From an uncultured Lachnospiraceae bacterium (lineage in GTDB: Bacteria > Bacillota > Clostridia > Lachnospirales > Lachnospiraceae), in contig CAJUDM010000028.1 in the NCBI GenBank assembly GCA_910584915.1, positions 1-60,346 on the forward strand: DNA of 60,346 bases, in the 5' to 3' direction. Below, piece by piece: positions 33,369-42,272 of this stretch. The notes below the pieces were generated by a model, which saw nothing but the letters and a program-made list of their open reading frames with translations, was not told where the DNA came from and did not search any database. Both the position numbers and the translations under genes were made by a program. How positions within the stretch are numbered: position 1 is the stretch's first letter; every line of letters starts with the position of its first letter.

Positions 33369-35818
33369 ATGATATGGTTAAAGTAGTGATTTCACTGTCT
33401 CTTTCCGGTTCTCTGCTGATCTTTTTCCTTCTTTTATGCAAGCCTCTGCTGAAAGACAGAGTGAGCAAACAGTGGCAGTATTATATCTGGCTGATAGTCA
33501 TTGCGCGGCTTCTCTTGCCCTTCTCGACGAAAGAGAGCCTGATGGGAACTCTGTTTGAGCGCGCCGGACAGAATGGGATATCTGCGGAGATAGCTGCGGA
33601 GGCGGACGCCGGGGGCGCGGCGACGACAGAGGCTGCTTCGGATATGACGGATATTGATGATGGCGGTGTCAGTGTTGAAGCGGCTGAAGCAGAGCGTATG
33701 GATTTTGGGGCAGCCGGAGCAGAGCGTATGGATTCCGGAGCAGAGAGTGCGGATTTTGGGACGGTCGGAACGGAGGGTGTGGATTCCGGAGCGGCCGGAG
33801 CAGAAAATGCAGAGATCTCCGGGAGGGCGGCTGCCGTCAACGGGCAGAATACTTCCAGGATTTTTGCATCTGCCGGAACGGCGATATGGAAGGTACTATG
33901 GTTTGGCTGGCTGGGGACGGCGCTGGTTCTGCTGACATGGAAAATTGCAGGCTATCAAAACTTCATCAGGTACATCGGAACTGACAGGAGGGAGGTTTCT
34001 GACGTAAAACTGTTGGATCTGATGGCAGAAGTAAAGGATCAGATGGGGATAAAACGATGCGTGGAGTTATATACATGCAGTCTGGTCTCATCGCCGCTTT
34101 TGCTTGGCTTTTTCAGGCCCTGTATCGTACTGCCGGATACGGATCTGTCCGAAAAGGATTTTCGATACACGGTGCGCCATGAACTGGTACACTGCAGGCG
34201 GCTTGATATTCTGTATAAATGGCTTGTGCAGATCGCGATCTGTCTGCACTGGTTTAATCCGCTGGTGCGGATGATGGGAAAAGAGGTGAGCCGTTCCTGC
34301 GAACTTGCCTGCGATGAGGCGGTGATCAGAGATCTGGAAGAAGAGGAGCGCATTGTCTATGGGGATATGCTGCTCCGTGCGATAGGAGACGGAAGCAGCA
34401 GAAAAAATCCACTTGCTGTCCTGACCCTCAGTGAAGGAGGGAAATTGATGAAGGAGAGGTTAAAAGCGATCATGGGATTTCAGAGAAAGCCTAAACTGGT
34501 TACGGCATTGTCTGTTTTGCTCGCGGGAGTGCTGATGTTCGGGGCGGTGATGACAGGGACGGCGGCTTATGGGGGATCTTCGGAAGAGTTGACAGTTGCA
34601 GAGTACGCGGGGATGACAGGGAGTGAAAAGGGTTCTCTGTATATGGAGGAGGACGATATTTTACAGAAAAAGCCTGCTGGTTCTTCGGCGGCAATGTCCG
34701 ACGACGCGCCTGACGGGGAAGTGATTTGGGAAACGCTTGACCTGAAAGGGACAACTTATTATCTTGTCTTTGACGAGGCGCAGCTTCGGGCGATCGGCAG
34801 CGGGGATGCCGGGCTTGATAAGAATTATATGCAGCAGGCTGATATTCAGATGTCGTCTGAGGACTGGATACCGATCGGCACGATGGAGCATCCTTTTACA
34901 GGCAGCTATAACGGGAACGGCTATGAGATCAGGGGGCTCACAATGACAGATCCCGATGCGGAACTGACCGGGCTTTTCGGCGCCGCAAAAGACGCGCATA
35001 TCTATAATATCATTCTGAGAGACTGTGATATGATAGAAGGCGGTTTGGCAGGCGAACCGAAGGAGAACTCTGATTTCGGCGAGGTACTCGGGCTCGATCT
35101 GGGCGGTGTCCGCTTCTACAATTGTATCGTCTATGCGAAAAATAAGCCGGAGGACGGGGCAGAGAAATCTGGATATGCCATTTTCCCGCCTGATGAGGAG
35201 GAAGACGGCGGGGACGCGGAAAAATACTATGAGGCGGGAAATCTTCCGCAGTTTGGATATGCCTTTTTCCTGCTTGGCGAGAAAGAACAGAGAAAATGGA
35301 TGGAGAAATTCTACGATGAGGGAGAGACCGCGTTCTTTTCCGTCAGTGCGGAACAGCTGGATAAGGATTCTTTGCTGATCGGAGAGTTCGCAGAAAAGGC
35401 TTACGAGGATGGCGCGGTCAGTTTTTTCTCGGTTCTGGCGGAGAATCATATGAGTGAGGAGCAGTTGGAGGCTTGGCTTGAGAGGGCGGTCTCGGATGAG
35501 CGGACCGGTTTTCAGTCTGTGCTGTACGGGGCTCTTGACAGGGATTGGGAACAGGAGGCGCTGGAGGAGGAACTGGACAGACAGCGTCTGGAGGAGTACG
35601 AAAAATATGGTCTGTCCACGGCAGGCAAACTGCACTATTATCTGGGGCAGCCTGTGAATATCTTTCTGGACCATGTACCGGGAAGCAGGTCTTATTTTCT
35701 GAGCACGAATCCGGCGGGGACAGTGAATGTCAAGGTTCTGCGGGATGCAAATGGCACCATCACAGGGATGGACTATATGACCAAAGAAGAGGTAAACAGA
35801 TTTTTTGGGGATTTGTAA
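33365..35818 (+). CDS. M56-family (BlaR1-like) membrane metallopeptidase with GLUG-like ectodomain
   Basis: This 817-residue protein has N-terminal membrane helices and zinc motif HELVH (272-276) with CDEAVIRDL. Before the peptidase, residues about 90-155 are a low-complexity block of AGAERMDFG/DSGAAGAE-type repeats. After a further helix near 380, the extracellular part includes FTGSYNGNGYEIRGLTM...GLFGAAKDAHIYNI (about 505-550), which looks like a GLUG motif known from adhesins. It probably senses an external signal and inactivates the upstream repressor. The coding frame seems to continue beyond its TAA (see 35819). Confidence 0.87.
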   Translation: MNDMVKVVISLSLSGSLLIFFLLLCKPLLKDRVSKQWQYYIWLIVIARLLLPFSTKESLMGTLFERAGQNGISAEIAAEADAGGAATTEAASDMTDIDDGGVSVEAAEAERMDFGAAGAERMDSGAESADFGTVGTEGVDSGAAGAENAEISGRAAAVNGQNTSRIFASAGTAIWKVLWFGWLGTALVLLTWKIAGYQNFIRYIGTDRREVSDVKLLDLMAEVKDQMGIKRCVELYTCSLVSSPLLLGFFRPCIVLPDTDLSEKDFRYTVRHELVHCRRLDILYKWLVQIAICLHWFNPLVRMMGKEVSRSCELACDEAVIRDLEEEERIVYGDMLLRAIGDGSSRKNPLAVLTLSEGGKLMKERLKAIMGFQRKPKLVTALSVLLAGVLMFGAVMTGTAAYGGSSEELTVAEYAGMTGSEKGSLYMEEDDILQKKPAGSSAAMSDDAPDGEVIWETLDLKGTTYYLVFDEAQLRAIGSGDAGLDKNYMQQADIQMSSEDWIPIGTMEHPFTGSYNGNGYEIRGLTMTDPDAELTGLFGAAKDAHIYNIILRDCDMIEGGLAGEPKENSDFGEVLGLDLGGVRFYNCIVYAKNKPEDGAEKSGYAIFPPDEEEDGGDAEKYYEAGNLPQFGYAFFLLGEKEQRKWMEKFYDEGETAFFSVSAEQLDKDSLLIGEFAEKAYEDGAVSFFSVLAENHMSEEQLEAWLERAVSDERTGFQSVLYGALDRDWEQEALEEELDRQRLEEYEKYGLSTAGKLHYYLGQPVNIFLDHVPGSRSYFLSTNPAGTVNVKVLRDANGTITGMDYMTKEEVNRFFGDL

Positions 35819-36058
35819 AGTGAGGAGGATGCAGCGTATGATGTCAATGCCGCAGGACGGTTTACGGGAGATATGACAGAGAAGGCTGGCATTGCGGCGG
35901 GAGTTTCGGAAGATAGCGGGACAGTTACAGTGCCTGTGGATATCGCACGGGTGAATGACGGCGCGTTCATGTGGCTCGGAACATATGAACGGTTACATAT
36001 TGTCTGTTACTCTGAGATCAGAGATAATAGTTTACATTGTAGACAGATTGTGTTATGA
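35819..36058 (+). pseudogene. In-frame coding remnant after the M56 gene stop
   Basis: Reading on from TAA 35816-35818 in the same frame gives SEEDAAYDVNAAGRFTGDM and then EKAGIAAGVSEDSGTVTV and NDGAFMWLGTYE. This protein-like composition continues to about 35990. It suggests the M56 protein once had a longer C-terminus and acquired a stop. A short separate gene from ATG 35873 (61 codons) is possible but has no convincing ribosome site, and its 3' end runs into the next promoter. Confidence 0.45.
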
Positions 36059-36074
36059 TGTTTACAATGTAAAC
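36030..36074 (+). promoter_or_regulatory. Autoregulated BlaI-type promoter with GTTTACA dyads
   Basis: TTTACA (36031-36036), 17 nt, TATGAT (36054-36059). A perfect dyad, GTTTACAATGTAAAC (36060-36074), covers the start region. GTTTACATTGTAGAC (36030-36044), with one mismatch, covers the -35. Confidence 0.85.
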
Positions 36075-36127
36075 TATTTATGATTAAGACTGAACTGTCA
36101 TATACAGTCGGAGAAGGAGAGGGAACG

Positions 36128-36514
36128 ATGCAGCAGATCATTTTAACCCCGGCGGAATGGAATATCATGGAGAGCCTCTGGGAGAAAGCGCCAAAGGTCG
36201 GCAGTGAGATCGTGGGGGATCTCAAAGAGAGCGCCGGTTACAGCAGGAGCACTACGCTGACGATGCTGACGCGGATGGCAAAGAAGGGCTATCTGGAGTG
36301 TTCGGAGGATGCGAGGGGCATAAAAACTTACAGCCCGCTGATCGACAGGCGGGAGGCGGCGAGGCAGGAGACGGATCACTTCCTGAACCGGGTGTACCAC
36401 GGGAGCCTTTCTCTGCTTGTCAGCACGTTCACGGAGAAACAGAAGCTCTCGAAACAGGAGATCGATGATCTGTATGAAATCCTGAGAAAAGCGGAGGAGG
36501 AATATCATGGCTAA
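36128..36514 (+). CDS. BlaI/MecI-family transcriptional repressor
   Basis: This 128-residue protein has TPAEWNIMESLWEKAPKVGSEIVGDLKESAGYSRSTTLTMLTRMAKKGYLE and a C-terminal helix, typical of BlaI. ATG 36128 follows a GGAGAAGGAGAGGG purine-rich site; the frame is open to 36080 without a ribosome site. Its gene overlaps the following M56 gene by 8 nt. The perfect GTTTACA dyad upstream is its probable operator. It is the third such repressor in the window. Confidence 0.93.
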   Translation: MQQIILTPAEWNIMESLWEKAPKVGSEIVGDLKESAGYSRSTTLTMLTRMAKKGYLECSEDARGIKTYSPLIDRREAARQETDHFLNRVYHGSLSLLVSTFTEKQKLSKQEIDDLYEILRKAEEEYHG

Positions 36515-38348
36515 CTGGATCATCACATCGTCCGCCCTGATCATTGTCATACTGTTTATCAGAAAATGCTTTGGCAGTAAACTGAAGCCCGGGGTGCAGT
36601 ATGGGCTCTGGCTGCTTGTGCTGCTGCGGCTTTTGGTGCCGGGCAGTTTTGTCTACAGCAGTTACAGCCCGGCAGAGCTGGCGGGCAGGGCGGGGGCGGC
36701 GCTCAGAGAAGTTTTTGCTCCGGAGGTGGAAACATATATAGTTCAGGGATATGAGTCTATCACAGAGACAGATGACGGAAAGATGAATCCCGAGTCTCAT
36801 AATAAGGTGGAGGATCATTACTATTATCCGGCTGAATCCCCCGGGATAGAGCAAAGTCCGCGCTCAGGCGGCGATAACCTTTTATACGTGATATGGCTGA
36901 TCGGAATGGGAATTGTCGGCGGTATTTTTCTGATGCTGAATCTGTTTCTCAGAATCCGCATATACAGTGACAGGGAAGAGATCGATGAGGAAGAACTGGA
37001 AAGACGGGGACTGCGTTCCGAAGTTCCGGTCTATGTCACCGGATTTGTGGAAACTCCCTGCATTGCGGGACTTAAGACGGCGGCGGTGTATCTTCCGGTA
37101 TCCCTGTGGGAGGAGTCATCGGAGGAGGGGCAGGATGGTGAGAGGAAGCACAGAGAACTGGATGCGATGATCTGTCATGAAAATATCCATTACCGGCATG
37201 GCGATCAGCTCTGGGGATTTTTAAGGCTTCTTTGTCTGATATTGCACTGGTATAATCCCCTTGTCTGGGCGGCGGCGCTTGCCAGCAGGCAGGATGCGGA
37301 GCTTTTCTGCGACGCGGCTGTGGTGAAAAAGATCGGGGAAAAGAATCGCTTTGAGTACGGGCGCCTGCTTGTCCGGATCACGGCGCAGGAGAGGCAAAAT
37401 ATGGAAAGGCTCTTCGGGATGCTCGGATATGCGGGGCTCTGTAATACGGAAATGACAGGTTCAAAAAATCATATAGAGCGGCGGATCAAAAAGCTGGCGA
37501 AAATGCCGGAAAAAAATGCGCTGCCTGCCCTGTTTGTCTGTCTGGCAGCTCTGGCAGCGTTTGGCTGGCTGTTTACCGGCGGCGGAAAAGATAAAGGATT
37601 TTCAGTGAGGATAACTGGGGAAAGCGATGTATTCGAGGAAGAGTATGATATAAAAATTACACCGAATGAAACTATACAGAATAATCTGTCTGAAGATTTC
37701 TTCCCGGGTGAGGAGGAGACGGAGGAGGTCAGAAACAGAGCCCTGCGGGGAATGAGCGAGGAGGAGATCGACGCGCTGACTGTCTATGTGAAAGATTATC
37801 ACAACTGGCTGGAATACAGATTACTGTATGAAAACTGGGAGAGCAGGCTTTTGGATCAGGAGAGCGTAGTCTGGAATTTTATCGATGAGAGCGGCACGGT
37901 GCAGGCGGGCTGGGTGTTGGAGGATGATCCGGCGGACTATCTGGAGATGGGTGAAGAAGAACGAGAGGAGCTGATGAAAAAGTACCCGGAGTTCGGGCAG
38001 ATCACGCTGGAAGAGCTTGGAAAGAAATACGGGGAGCCCTTTTATGAGGAAAGCCGCTACGGGGCAGAGAGCGTGATAGAACGTATGAGAGAGCTTACCG
38101 CGTCCGCGGAAAATGAAGTTTTTAAAGAGGATGTGGAGGCGCTCTGCGGTGCGCTTGGGCAGGCGAAGGACACCCATGAGGCGGTCTATGTGACGCAGGC
38201 GCATGAAATACTGCACGATATGGAATATTTTCTGCTTCGCTACTCCCCCCGGGATGTGGCACCCTACACCACGGACAAAACGCTCTCCGGCAGATTTTAC
38301 GGCGCGCTGAAAGTGTGGCGCGCGTGGCAGGAGGGGACGCTCGGGTAG
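36507..38348 (+). CDS. M56-family (BlaR1-like) membrane metallopeptidase/sensor
   Basis: This 613-residue protein has N-terminal helices, zinc motif HENIH (224-228), FCDAAVVKKIG and a membrane helix near residue 345 (ALPALFVCLAALAAFGWLF). A C-terminal extracellular part of about 250 acidic residues follows, without similarity I can recognise. It differs from the two other M56 ectodomains, so it likely senses something else. It should act on the repressor encoded just upstream. The 215-bp palindromic element lies downstream. Confidence 0.9.
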   Translation: MANWIITSSALIIVILFIRKCFGSKLKPGVQYGLWLLVLLRLLVPGSFVYSSYSPAELAGRAGAALREVFAPEVETYIVQGYESITETDDGKMNPESHNKVEDHYYYPAESPGIEQSPRSGGDNLLYVIWLIGMGIVGGIFLMLNLFLRIRIYSDREEIDEEELERRGLRSEVPVYVTGFVETPCIAGLKTAAVYLPVSLWEESSEEGQDGERKHRELDAMICHENIHYRHGDQLWGFLRLLCLILHWYNPLVWAAALASRQDAELFCDAAVVKKIGEKNRFEYGRLLVRITAQERQNMERLFGMLGYAGLCNTEMTGSKNHIERRIKKLAKMPEKNALPALFVCLAALAAFGWLFTGGGKDKGFSVRITGESDVFEEEYDIKITPNETIQNNLSEDFFPGEEETEEVRNRALRGMSEEEIDALTVYVKDYHNWLEYRLLYENWESRLLDQESVVWNFIDESGTVQAGWVLEDDPADYLEMGEEEREELMKKYPEFGQITLEELGKKYGEPFYEESRYGAESVIERMRELTASAENEVFKEDVEALCGALGQAKDTHEAVYVTQAHEILHDMEYFLLRYSPRDVAPYTTDKTLSGRFYGALKVWRAWQEGTLG

Positions 38349-38370
38349 AGAAGTTTTGATCTTGTCTGAT

Positions 38371-38585
38371 GCAATGTCATTTGTTTAGCACCTCAGCCCA
38401 GCCGTGAGGAACATCAAATGCTCAAGGAGCCCCTTAAAAAGCGTCGGCACTTAGAGAATGCGAGATTTTCAAAGAAAATTTCGCATGAACTTAGTGTCCG
38501 CTACGCTTTTTACGGAGCGAAAGCGTGGCGACGGAGCATTTGATGTTCCTCATGGCGTCCGGCATTGTTAACTAAATGACATTGC
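38371..38585. repeat. 215-bp nested palindromic element
   Basis: Outer arms are GCAATGTCATTT (38371-38382) and AAATGACATTGC (38574-38585). Middle arms of 19 bp are perfect (38405-38423 with 38534-38552). Inner arms are AAAAAGCG/CGCTTTTT and ATGCGA-ATTTTC (38458-38470) with GAAAAT-TCGCAT (38474-38486). There is no ORF. It looks like a non-coding palindromic (MITE-like) element. Confidence 0.8.
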
Positions 38586-38642
38586 TGTCTGATGTCTAAA
38601 TTATCACCTTCCGTCATATCCTGTTAAAAAAGGACAAAGGGT

Positions 38643-39170
38643 ATGGGCATAAGAAAGATGGCGGGACGGTCGAACGGAATGGAGGATACATTTACAGGAA
38701 AGCAGGCGGTAAAGAAAGACAGGGGCGCTCTTTCTGTGGAGCAGAAGCTTGAGCTCTCCCACATGCTGCGGCAGGAGCAGGACTATAACAGGATGCAGAT
38801 GGATCAGCGGGAGATGCTGGTCTATGGAGCCAAGAGCAGGAATCGGAGAGAGAGAAGATACAGAGATGCCGGCTTAAAGAGCGGTTACGGCAGGACATCC
38901 ATGCTGCAGGCGGCGGAAGCGGAGGACGCGGAGGCGGAAGCGGCATGGCAGAAGATGCAGAGACGAAACAGGATATCCTTTGTGATACGCGGTTTTGTCT
39001 CTGTACTTCTTTTTGTGATCGTACTGCTGATGCGGTTTGCAGGGCTGAAGATCGGCAGCGTGGATTATCAGAATCTGGTAGATTCCTTAAAGAGCGAAGA
39101 ATTTGTCAACGGTATCGATTTCGAGCTGATGATCCCCGATGTGGAGGACGGGCAGGAGGAACAGATGTGA
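38643..39170 (+). CDS. Conserved-looking hypothetical single-pass membrane protein
   Basis: This 175-residue protein has a highly charged, Arg/Glu/Gln-rich cytoplasmic N-terminus of about 115 residues, with coiled-coil tendency (LSVEQKLELSHMLRQEQDYNRMQMDQREML). One membrane helix follows (about 116-136, ISFVIRGFVSVLLFVIVLLM). The remaining ~40 residues are mostly outside and acidic. The topology is type II. The frame has good codon character and precedes the radical SAM gene, but has its own palindromic spacers on both sides. I do not recognise a family. The start could also be ATG 38658. Confidence 0.65.
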   Translation: MGIRKMAGRSNGMEDTFTGKQAVKKDRGALSVEQKLELSHMLRQEQDYNRMQMDQREMLVYGAKSRNRRERRYRDAGLKSGYGRTSMLQAAEAEDAEAEAAWQKMQRRNRISFVIRGFVSVLLFVIVLLMRFAGLKIGSVDYQNLVDSLKSEEFVNGIDFELMIPDVEDGQEEQM

Positions 39171-39192
39171 TGCTGTCCGTCAGGGATCGAAT

Positions 39193-39273
39193 GTAACAGT
39201 TCAGCCTCCAATGCTATTTAGTCGCCGTGAGCCAGGGCGCTGACTAAATGACATTGAAGGCTGCATTGTTATG
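39193..39273. repeat. Palindromic repeat sharing ends with other dispersed repeats
   Basis: The sequence begins TAACAGTTCAGC, as at 60229. Arms 39202-39223 and 39242-39263 pair over 19 of 22 positions and include ATTTAGTC/GACTAAAT. The CAATGTCATTT motif is shared with the 38371 element. Confidence 0.7.
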
Positions 39274-39301
39274 ATCGGATATCAATTTATGAAGGCTGAG
39301 A

Positions 39302-39330
39302 TTGAATTACGATGCATAACTTGTTATACT
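39302..39330 (+). promoter_or_regulatory. Promoter of the TIGR03960-type radical SAM gene
   Basis: TTGAAT (39302-39307), 17 nt, TATACT (39325-39330), about 75 nt before ATG 39405. Confidence 0.75.
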
Positions 39331-39404
39331 ATAAAATAGGCTGACGGGATAAATAGAACGGCGGCATCGGCAGAAATAAAAACAGGAAAGATGAAAGGAA
39401 AACA

Positions 39405-41291
39405 ATGAGCAGTCTGGCTTTGGATGATGAGATACTGATGCAGGTGGAAAAACCGGCGAGATATATCGGAAAAGAGATAAACAGTGTGGTAAAGATACCG
39501 GGGAGCGTGGACATCCGGATGGCGATGTGCTTCCCGGATGTGTATGAGATCGGTATGTCCCACCTCGGAATACAGATCTTATACGATATGTTTAACGGCT
39601 ACGAGGACGTCTGGTGCGAGCGTGTGTACTCGCCCTGGCCGGATCTGGATAAGATCATGCGGGAGCGGGAGATTCCGTTGTTCGTGCTGGAGAGCCAGGA
39701 GCCGGTAAAGTATCTGGATTTTCTCGGTATCACGCTGCAATATGAGATGTGCTATACCAATATTTTGCAGGTGCTGGATCTCTCACAGATCCCTCTGCTC
39801 GCAAGGGATAGGACAGAGAGCGATCCGATCGTGATGGGGGGCGGTCCCTGTTCCTATAACCCGGAACCCATCGCGGATTTTTTTGACTTCTTCTACATCG
39901 GGGAGGGGGAGACAAGGTACCGGGAGATTTTTGATATTTATAAAGAGAATAGAGAAGCCGGAGGAAGCCGGGAGGATTTTCTGCGAAGGATCTGCTCTCT
40001 GCAGGGAATCTATGTGCCGCGGTTCTACGATGTGACATACCGGGAGGATGGCAGGATCGCATCGATAGAGCCCAATATTCCCGAAGCGCCGGGGCGGATC
40101 ACCAAAAATATCGTCACGGATTTTGACGGCGTGCCCTATCCGATGAAGCCGGTTGTCCCTTTTATCAAATGTGCCCAGGACAGGGTAGTGCTGGAGATCC
40201 AGCGGGGCTGTATCCGGGGATGCCGGTTCTGTCAGGCGGGACAGCTTTACCGGCCGGTCAGAGAGAAAAATGTGGACAGGCTGAAAAGCTATGCGGTGGA
40301 AATGCTGAAAAATACCGGTTATGACGAGATCACGCTGAGTTCCTTGAGTTCCAGCGACTATTCGGAACTGGGGGAACTGGTGGATTTCCTGATCGAGGAC
40401 TGCGGGGAGAAAAGGGTCAATATTTCCCTGCCCAGCCTGCGGATCGACTCTTTTTCCCTGGATGTGATGAGCAAGGTGCAGGATGTGAAAAAAAGCTCGC
40501 TGACCTTCGCGCCGGAGGCAGGTTCTCAGAGGCTGCGGAATGTGATCAACAAGGGGCTCACCGAGGAGGATATCCTGCGGGGGGCAAAGCTTGCTTTCGA
40601 GGGCGGCTGGACAAGGGTAAAGCTGTATTTTATGCTGGGGCTTCCCACGGAGACGAAGGAGGATGTACAGGGCATCGGGGATCTGGCAAACAAGATCGCC
40701 TCGGTATTTTTCGATACGGTGCCGAAGGAGAAAAGACGGGAACCGGTACAGATCGTGGCAAGCACATCTTTCTTTATACCGAAGCCTTTTACGCCGTTCC
40801 AGTGGGCGCCCATGTGCAGCGCGGAGGAATTTCTGGACAAGGCGTATGAGACAAGACAGGGCATCTCCTCCCAGCTCAACCAGAAGCGTATCAAGTACAA
40901 CTGGCACGAGGCGGACGTCAGCGTGATGGAAGGGGTCTTTGCCAGAGGGGACAGAAGGGTTGCACAGGTTATCAGAAAAGCCTACGAGAAGGGCTGTATG
41001 TTCGACGCCTGGAGTGAATACTACAACAACGCGCTGTGGATGGAAGCCTTTGAGGAGTGCGGCGTCTCCATCGATTTTTACAATACAAGGACAAGGGAGA
41101 AAGACGAGATCTTTCCCTGGGACATTCTGGACTGCGGCGTCTCTAAAGAGCATCTGTGGAGGGAGTGGGAACGGGCGAAAAAGGAGATCGTCTCGCCGAA
41201 CTGCCGGAAAGAGTGCAGCGGCTGCGGGGCAGCAAAGTACGGCTGCGGCATCTGTGTGGAGGCAAGGGATGGTAGTGTGAGAAAAGTCTGA
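39405..41291 (+). CDS. B12-binding-type radical SAM protein (TIGR03960 family)
   Basis: This 628-residue protein has an N-terminal part like B12-binding radical SAM enzymes (VDIRMAMCFPDVYEIGMSHLGIQILYDMFN, PIVMGGGPCSYNPEPIADFFDFFYIGEGE). Radical SAM motif RGCIRGCRFCQAGQ (Cys-x3-Cys-x2-Cys) follows, then FAPEAGSQRLRNVINKG, and a Cys-rich tail (CRKECSGCGAAKYGCGIC) that may hold another cluster. The family is usually next to a TIGR03936 partner and ribosome- or RNase-related genes. Its reaction is not established. The partner gene follows at 41469. Confidence 0.92.
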   Translation: MSSLALDDEILMQVEKPARYIGKEINSVVKIPGSVDIRMAMCFPDVYEIGMSHLGIQILYDMFNGYEDVWCERVYSPWPDLDKIMREREIPLFVLESQEPVKYLDFLGITLQYEMCYTNILQVLDLSQIPLLARDRTESDPIVMGGGPCSYNPEPIADFFDFFYIGEGETRYREIFDIYKENREAGGSREDFLRRICSLQGIYVPRFYDVTYREDGRIASIEPNIPEAPGRITKNIVTDFDGVPYPMKPVVPFIKCAQDRVVLEIQRGCIRGCRFCQAGQLYRPVREKNVDRLKSYAVEMLKNTGYDEITLSSLSSSDYSELGELVDFLIEDCGEKRVNISLPSLRIDSFSLDVMSKVQDVKKSSLTFAPEAGSQRLRNVINKGLTEEDILRGAKLAFEGGWTRVKLYFMLGLPTETKEDVQGIGDLANKIASVFFDTVPKEKRREPVQIVASTSFFIPKPFTPFQWAPMCSAEEFLDKAYETRQGISSQLNQKRIKYNWHEADVSVMEGVFARGDRRVAQVIRKAYEKGCMFDAWSEYYNNALWMEAFEECGVSIDFYNTRTREKDEIFPWDILDCGVSKEHLWREWERAKKEIVSPNCRKECSGCGAAKYGCGICVEARDGSVRKV

Positions 41292-41318
41292 AATACGGCA
41301 TTCTCCGAACAGATTTGA

Positions 41319-41337
41319 GTCACAGCGAAGCTGTGAC
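41319..41337. other. Small perfect hairpin between radical SAM gene and partner
   Basis: GTCACAGC-GAA-GCTGTGAC (41319-41337) is an 8-bp perfect stem with no T-run. Nothing else is seen in the 177-nt gap. Confidence 0.5.
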
Positions 41338-41468
41338 ATGGCGGTTAGCGTGTGACAAAAAAGGCAGGACAAACACATGACAATGGACGGATGAGGTATG
41401 TCCGTCTGCCTGCAGCAGCACAGTATAAAACGGAATGCCTGACATAGTGCAATAATGAGGATGACAGT

Positions 41469-42188
41469 ATGAGTGAACGGATCAAAGTACGGATCAAATT
41501 TTCCAAACACGGAGCCCTGAAATTTATCGGGCACCTTGATATCATGCGGTATTTTCAGAAGGCTTTCCGGCGGTCCGGAATCGATATCGCTTACACGGAA
41601 GGGTTTTCTCCCCATCCGGTCATGTCCTTTGCGGCGCCCCTGGGCGTGGGGCTTGAGAGCGACGGGGAATATCTGGATGTGGAATTGAATGCGCCGGCGG
41701 ACATGGCGGAGATCAAAGATAAATTGAACGGACAGATGGCGGAGGGGATGGAGGTGCTCTCCGCAGTTACCCTGCCCGAAAAGTCAAAGAGCGCGATGGC
41801 GTCTGTGGCGGCGGCGGGCTACTATATCGCCTTCCGGAATGAGTTTACGCCGCCCTGCGGCTGGCAGGAGGCGATCGGACAGTTTCTCGCAAAAGAAAAA
41901 ATAACGGTGGAAAAACAGACAAAAAAGAGTATGATGGAGATAGATTTAAAACCGGCGATCTACGATTTCCGGCTCTCATCCTATCGGGAGAAGGATTGTC
42001 TGTACCTGATGGTGAACGCCTCGAGCGCCGGGAATATTAAGCCTGCGATGGTGGTGGAAGCGCTGTTTCGGCAGATAGAACTGCCCTTTGATCCGGCGTG
42101 GCTAACGGTCACAAGGGAGGATACCTACCTGAACCGGGGGACGGAAGAAGAGCCTTTGTTTGCGCCGATGGATATGCAGGGGGCGTGA
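41469..42188 (+). CDS. TIGR03936/DUF2344 radical SAM-associated protein
   Basis: This 239-residue protein begins RIKFSKHGALKFIGHLDIMRYFQKAFRRSGIDIAYTEGFSPHPVMSFAAPLGVGLESDGEY. That is the hallmark of the DUF2344 family found next to, or fused to, TIGR03960 proteins. It probably works with the upstream enzyme, although the reaction is unknown. In many clostridia the next gene is the RNase E/G gene, but here three other genes intervene before it. Confidence 0.93.
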   Translation: MSERIKVRIKFSKHGALKFIGHLDIMRYFQKAFRRSGIDIAYTEGFSPHPVMSFAAPLGVGLESDGEYLDVELNAPADMAEIKDKLNGQMAEGMEVLSAVTLPEKSKSAMASVAAAGYYIAFRNEFTPPCGWQEAIGQFLAKEKITVEKQTKKSMMEIDLKPAIYDFRLSSYREKDCLYLMVNASSAGNIKPAMVVEALFRQIELPFDPAWLTVTREDTYLNRGTEEEPLFAPMDMQGA

Positions 42189-42272
42189 CAGGGATGCGCA
42201 GAGATTTTGGAAGGTATTGATAAGTAATACGGATATTGTGAATAAATGAAAAAAGAGAAGGCGGAGACAGAG

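Noticed and set aside
35873..36058. 61-residue independent gene
   Set aside because: It has no ribosome site and its end lies in the next promoter/operator. It is better read as a remnant of the M56 gene's C-terminus.
39783..41615. 610-codon minus-strand ORF
   Set aside because: It is the antisense shadow of the TIGR03960-type radical SAM gene, which has clear motifs and a promoter.
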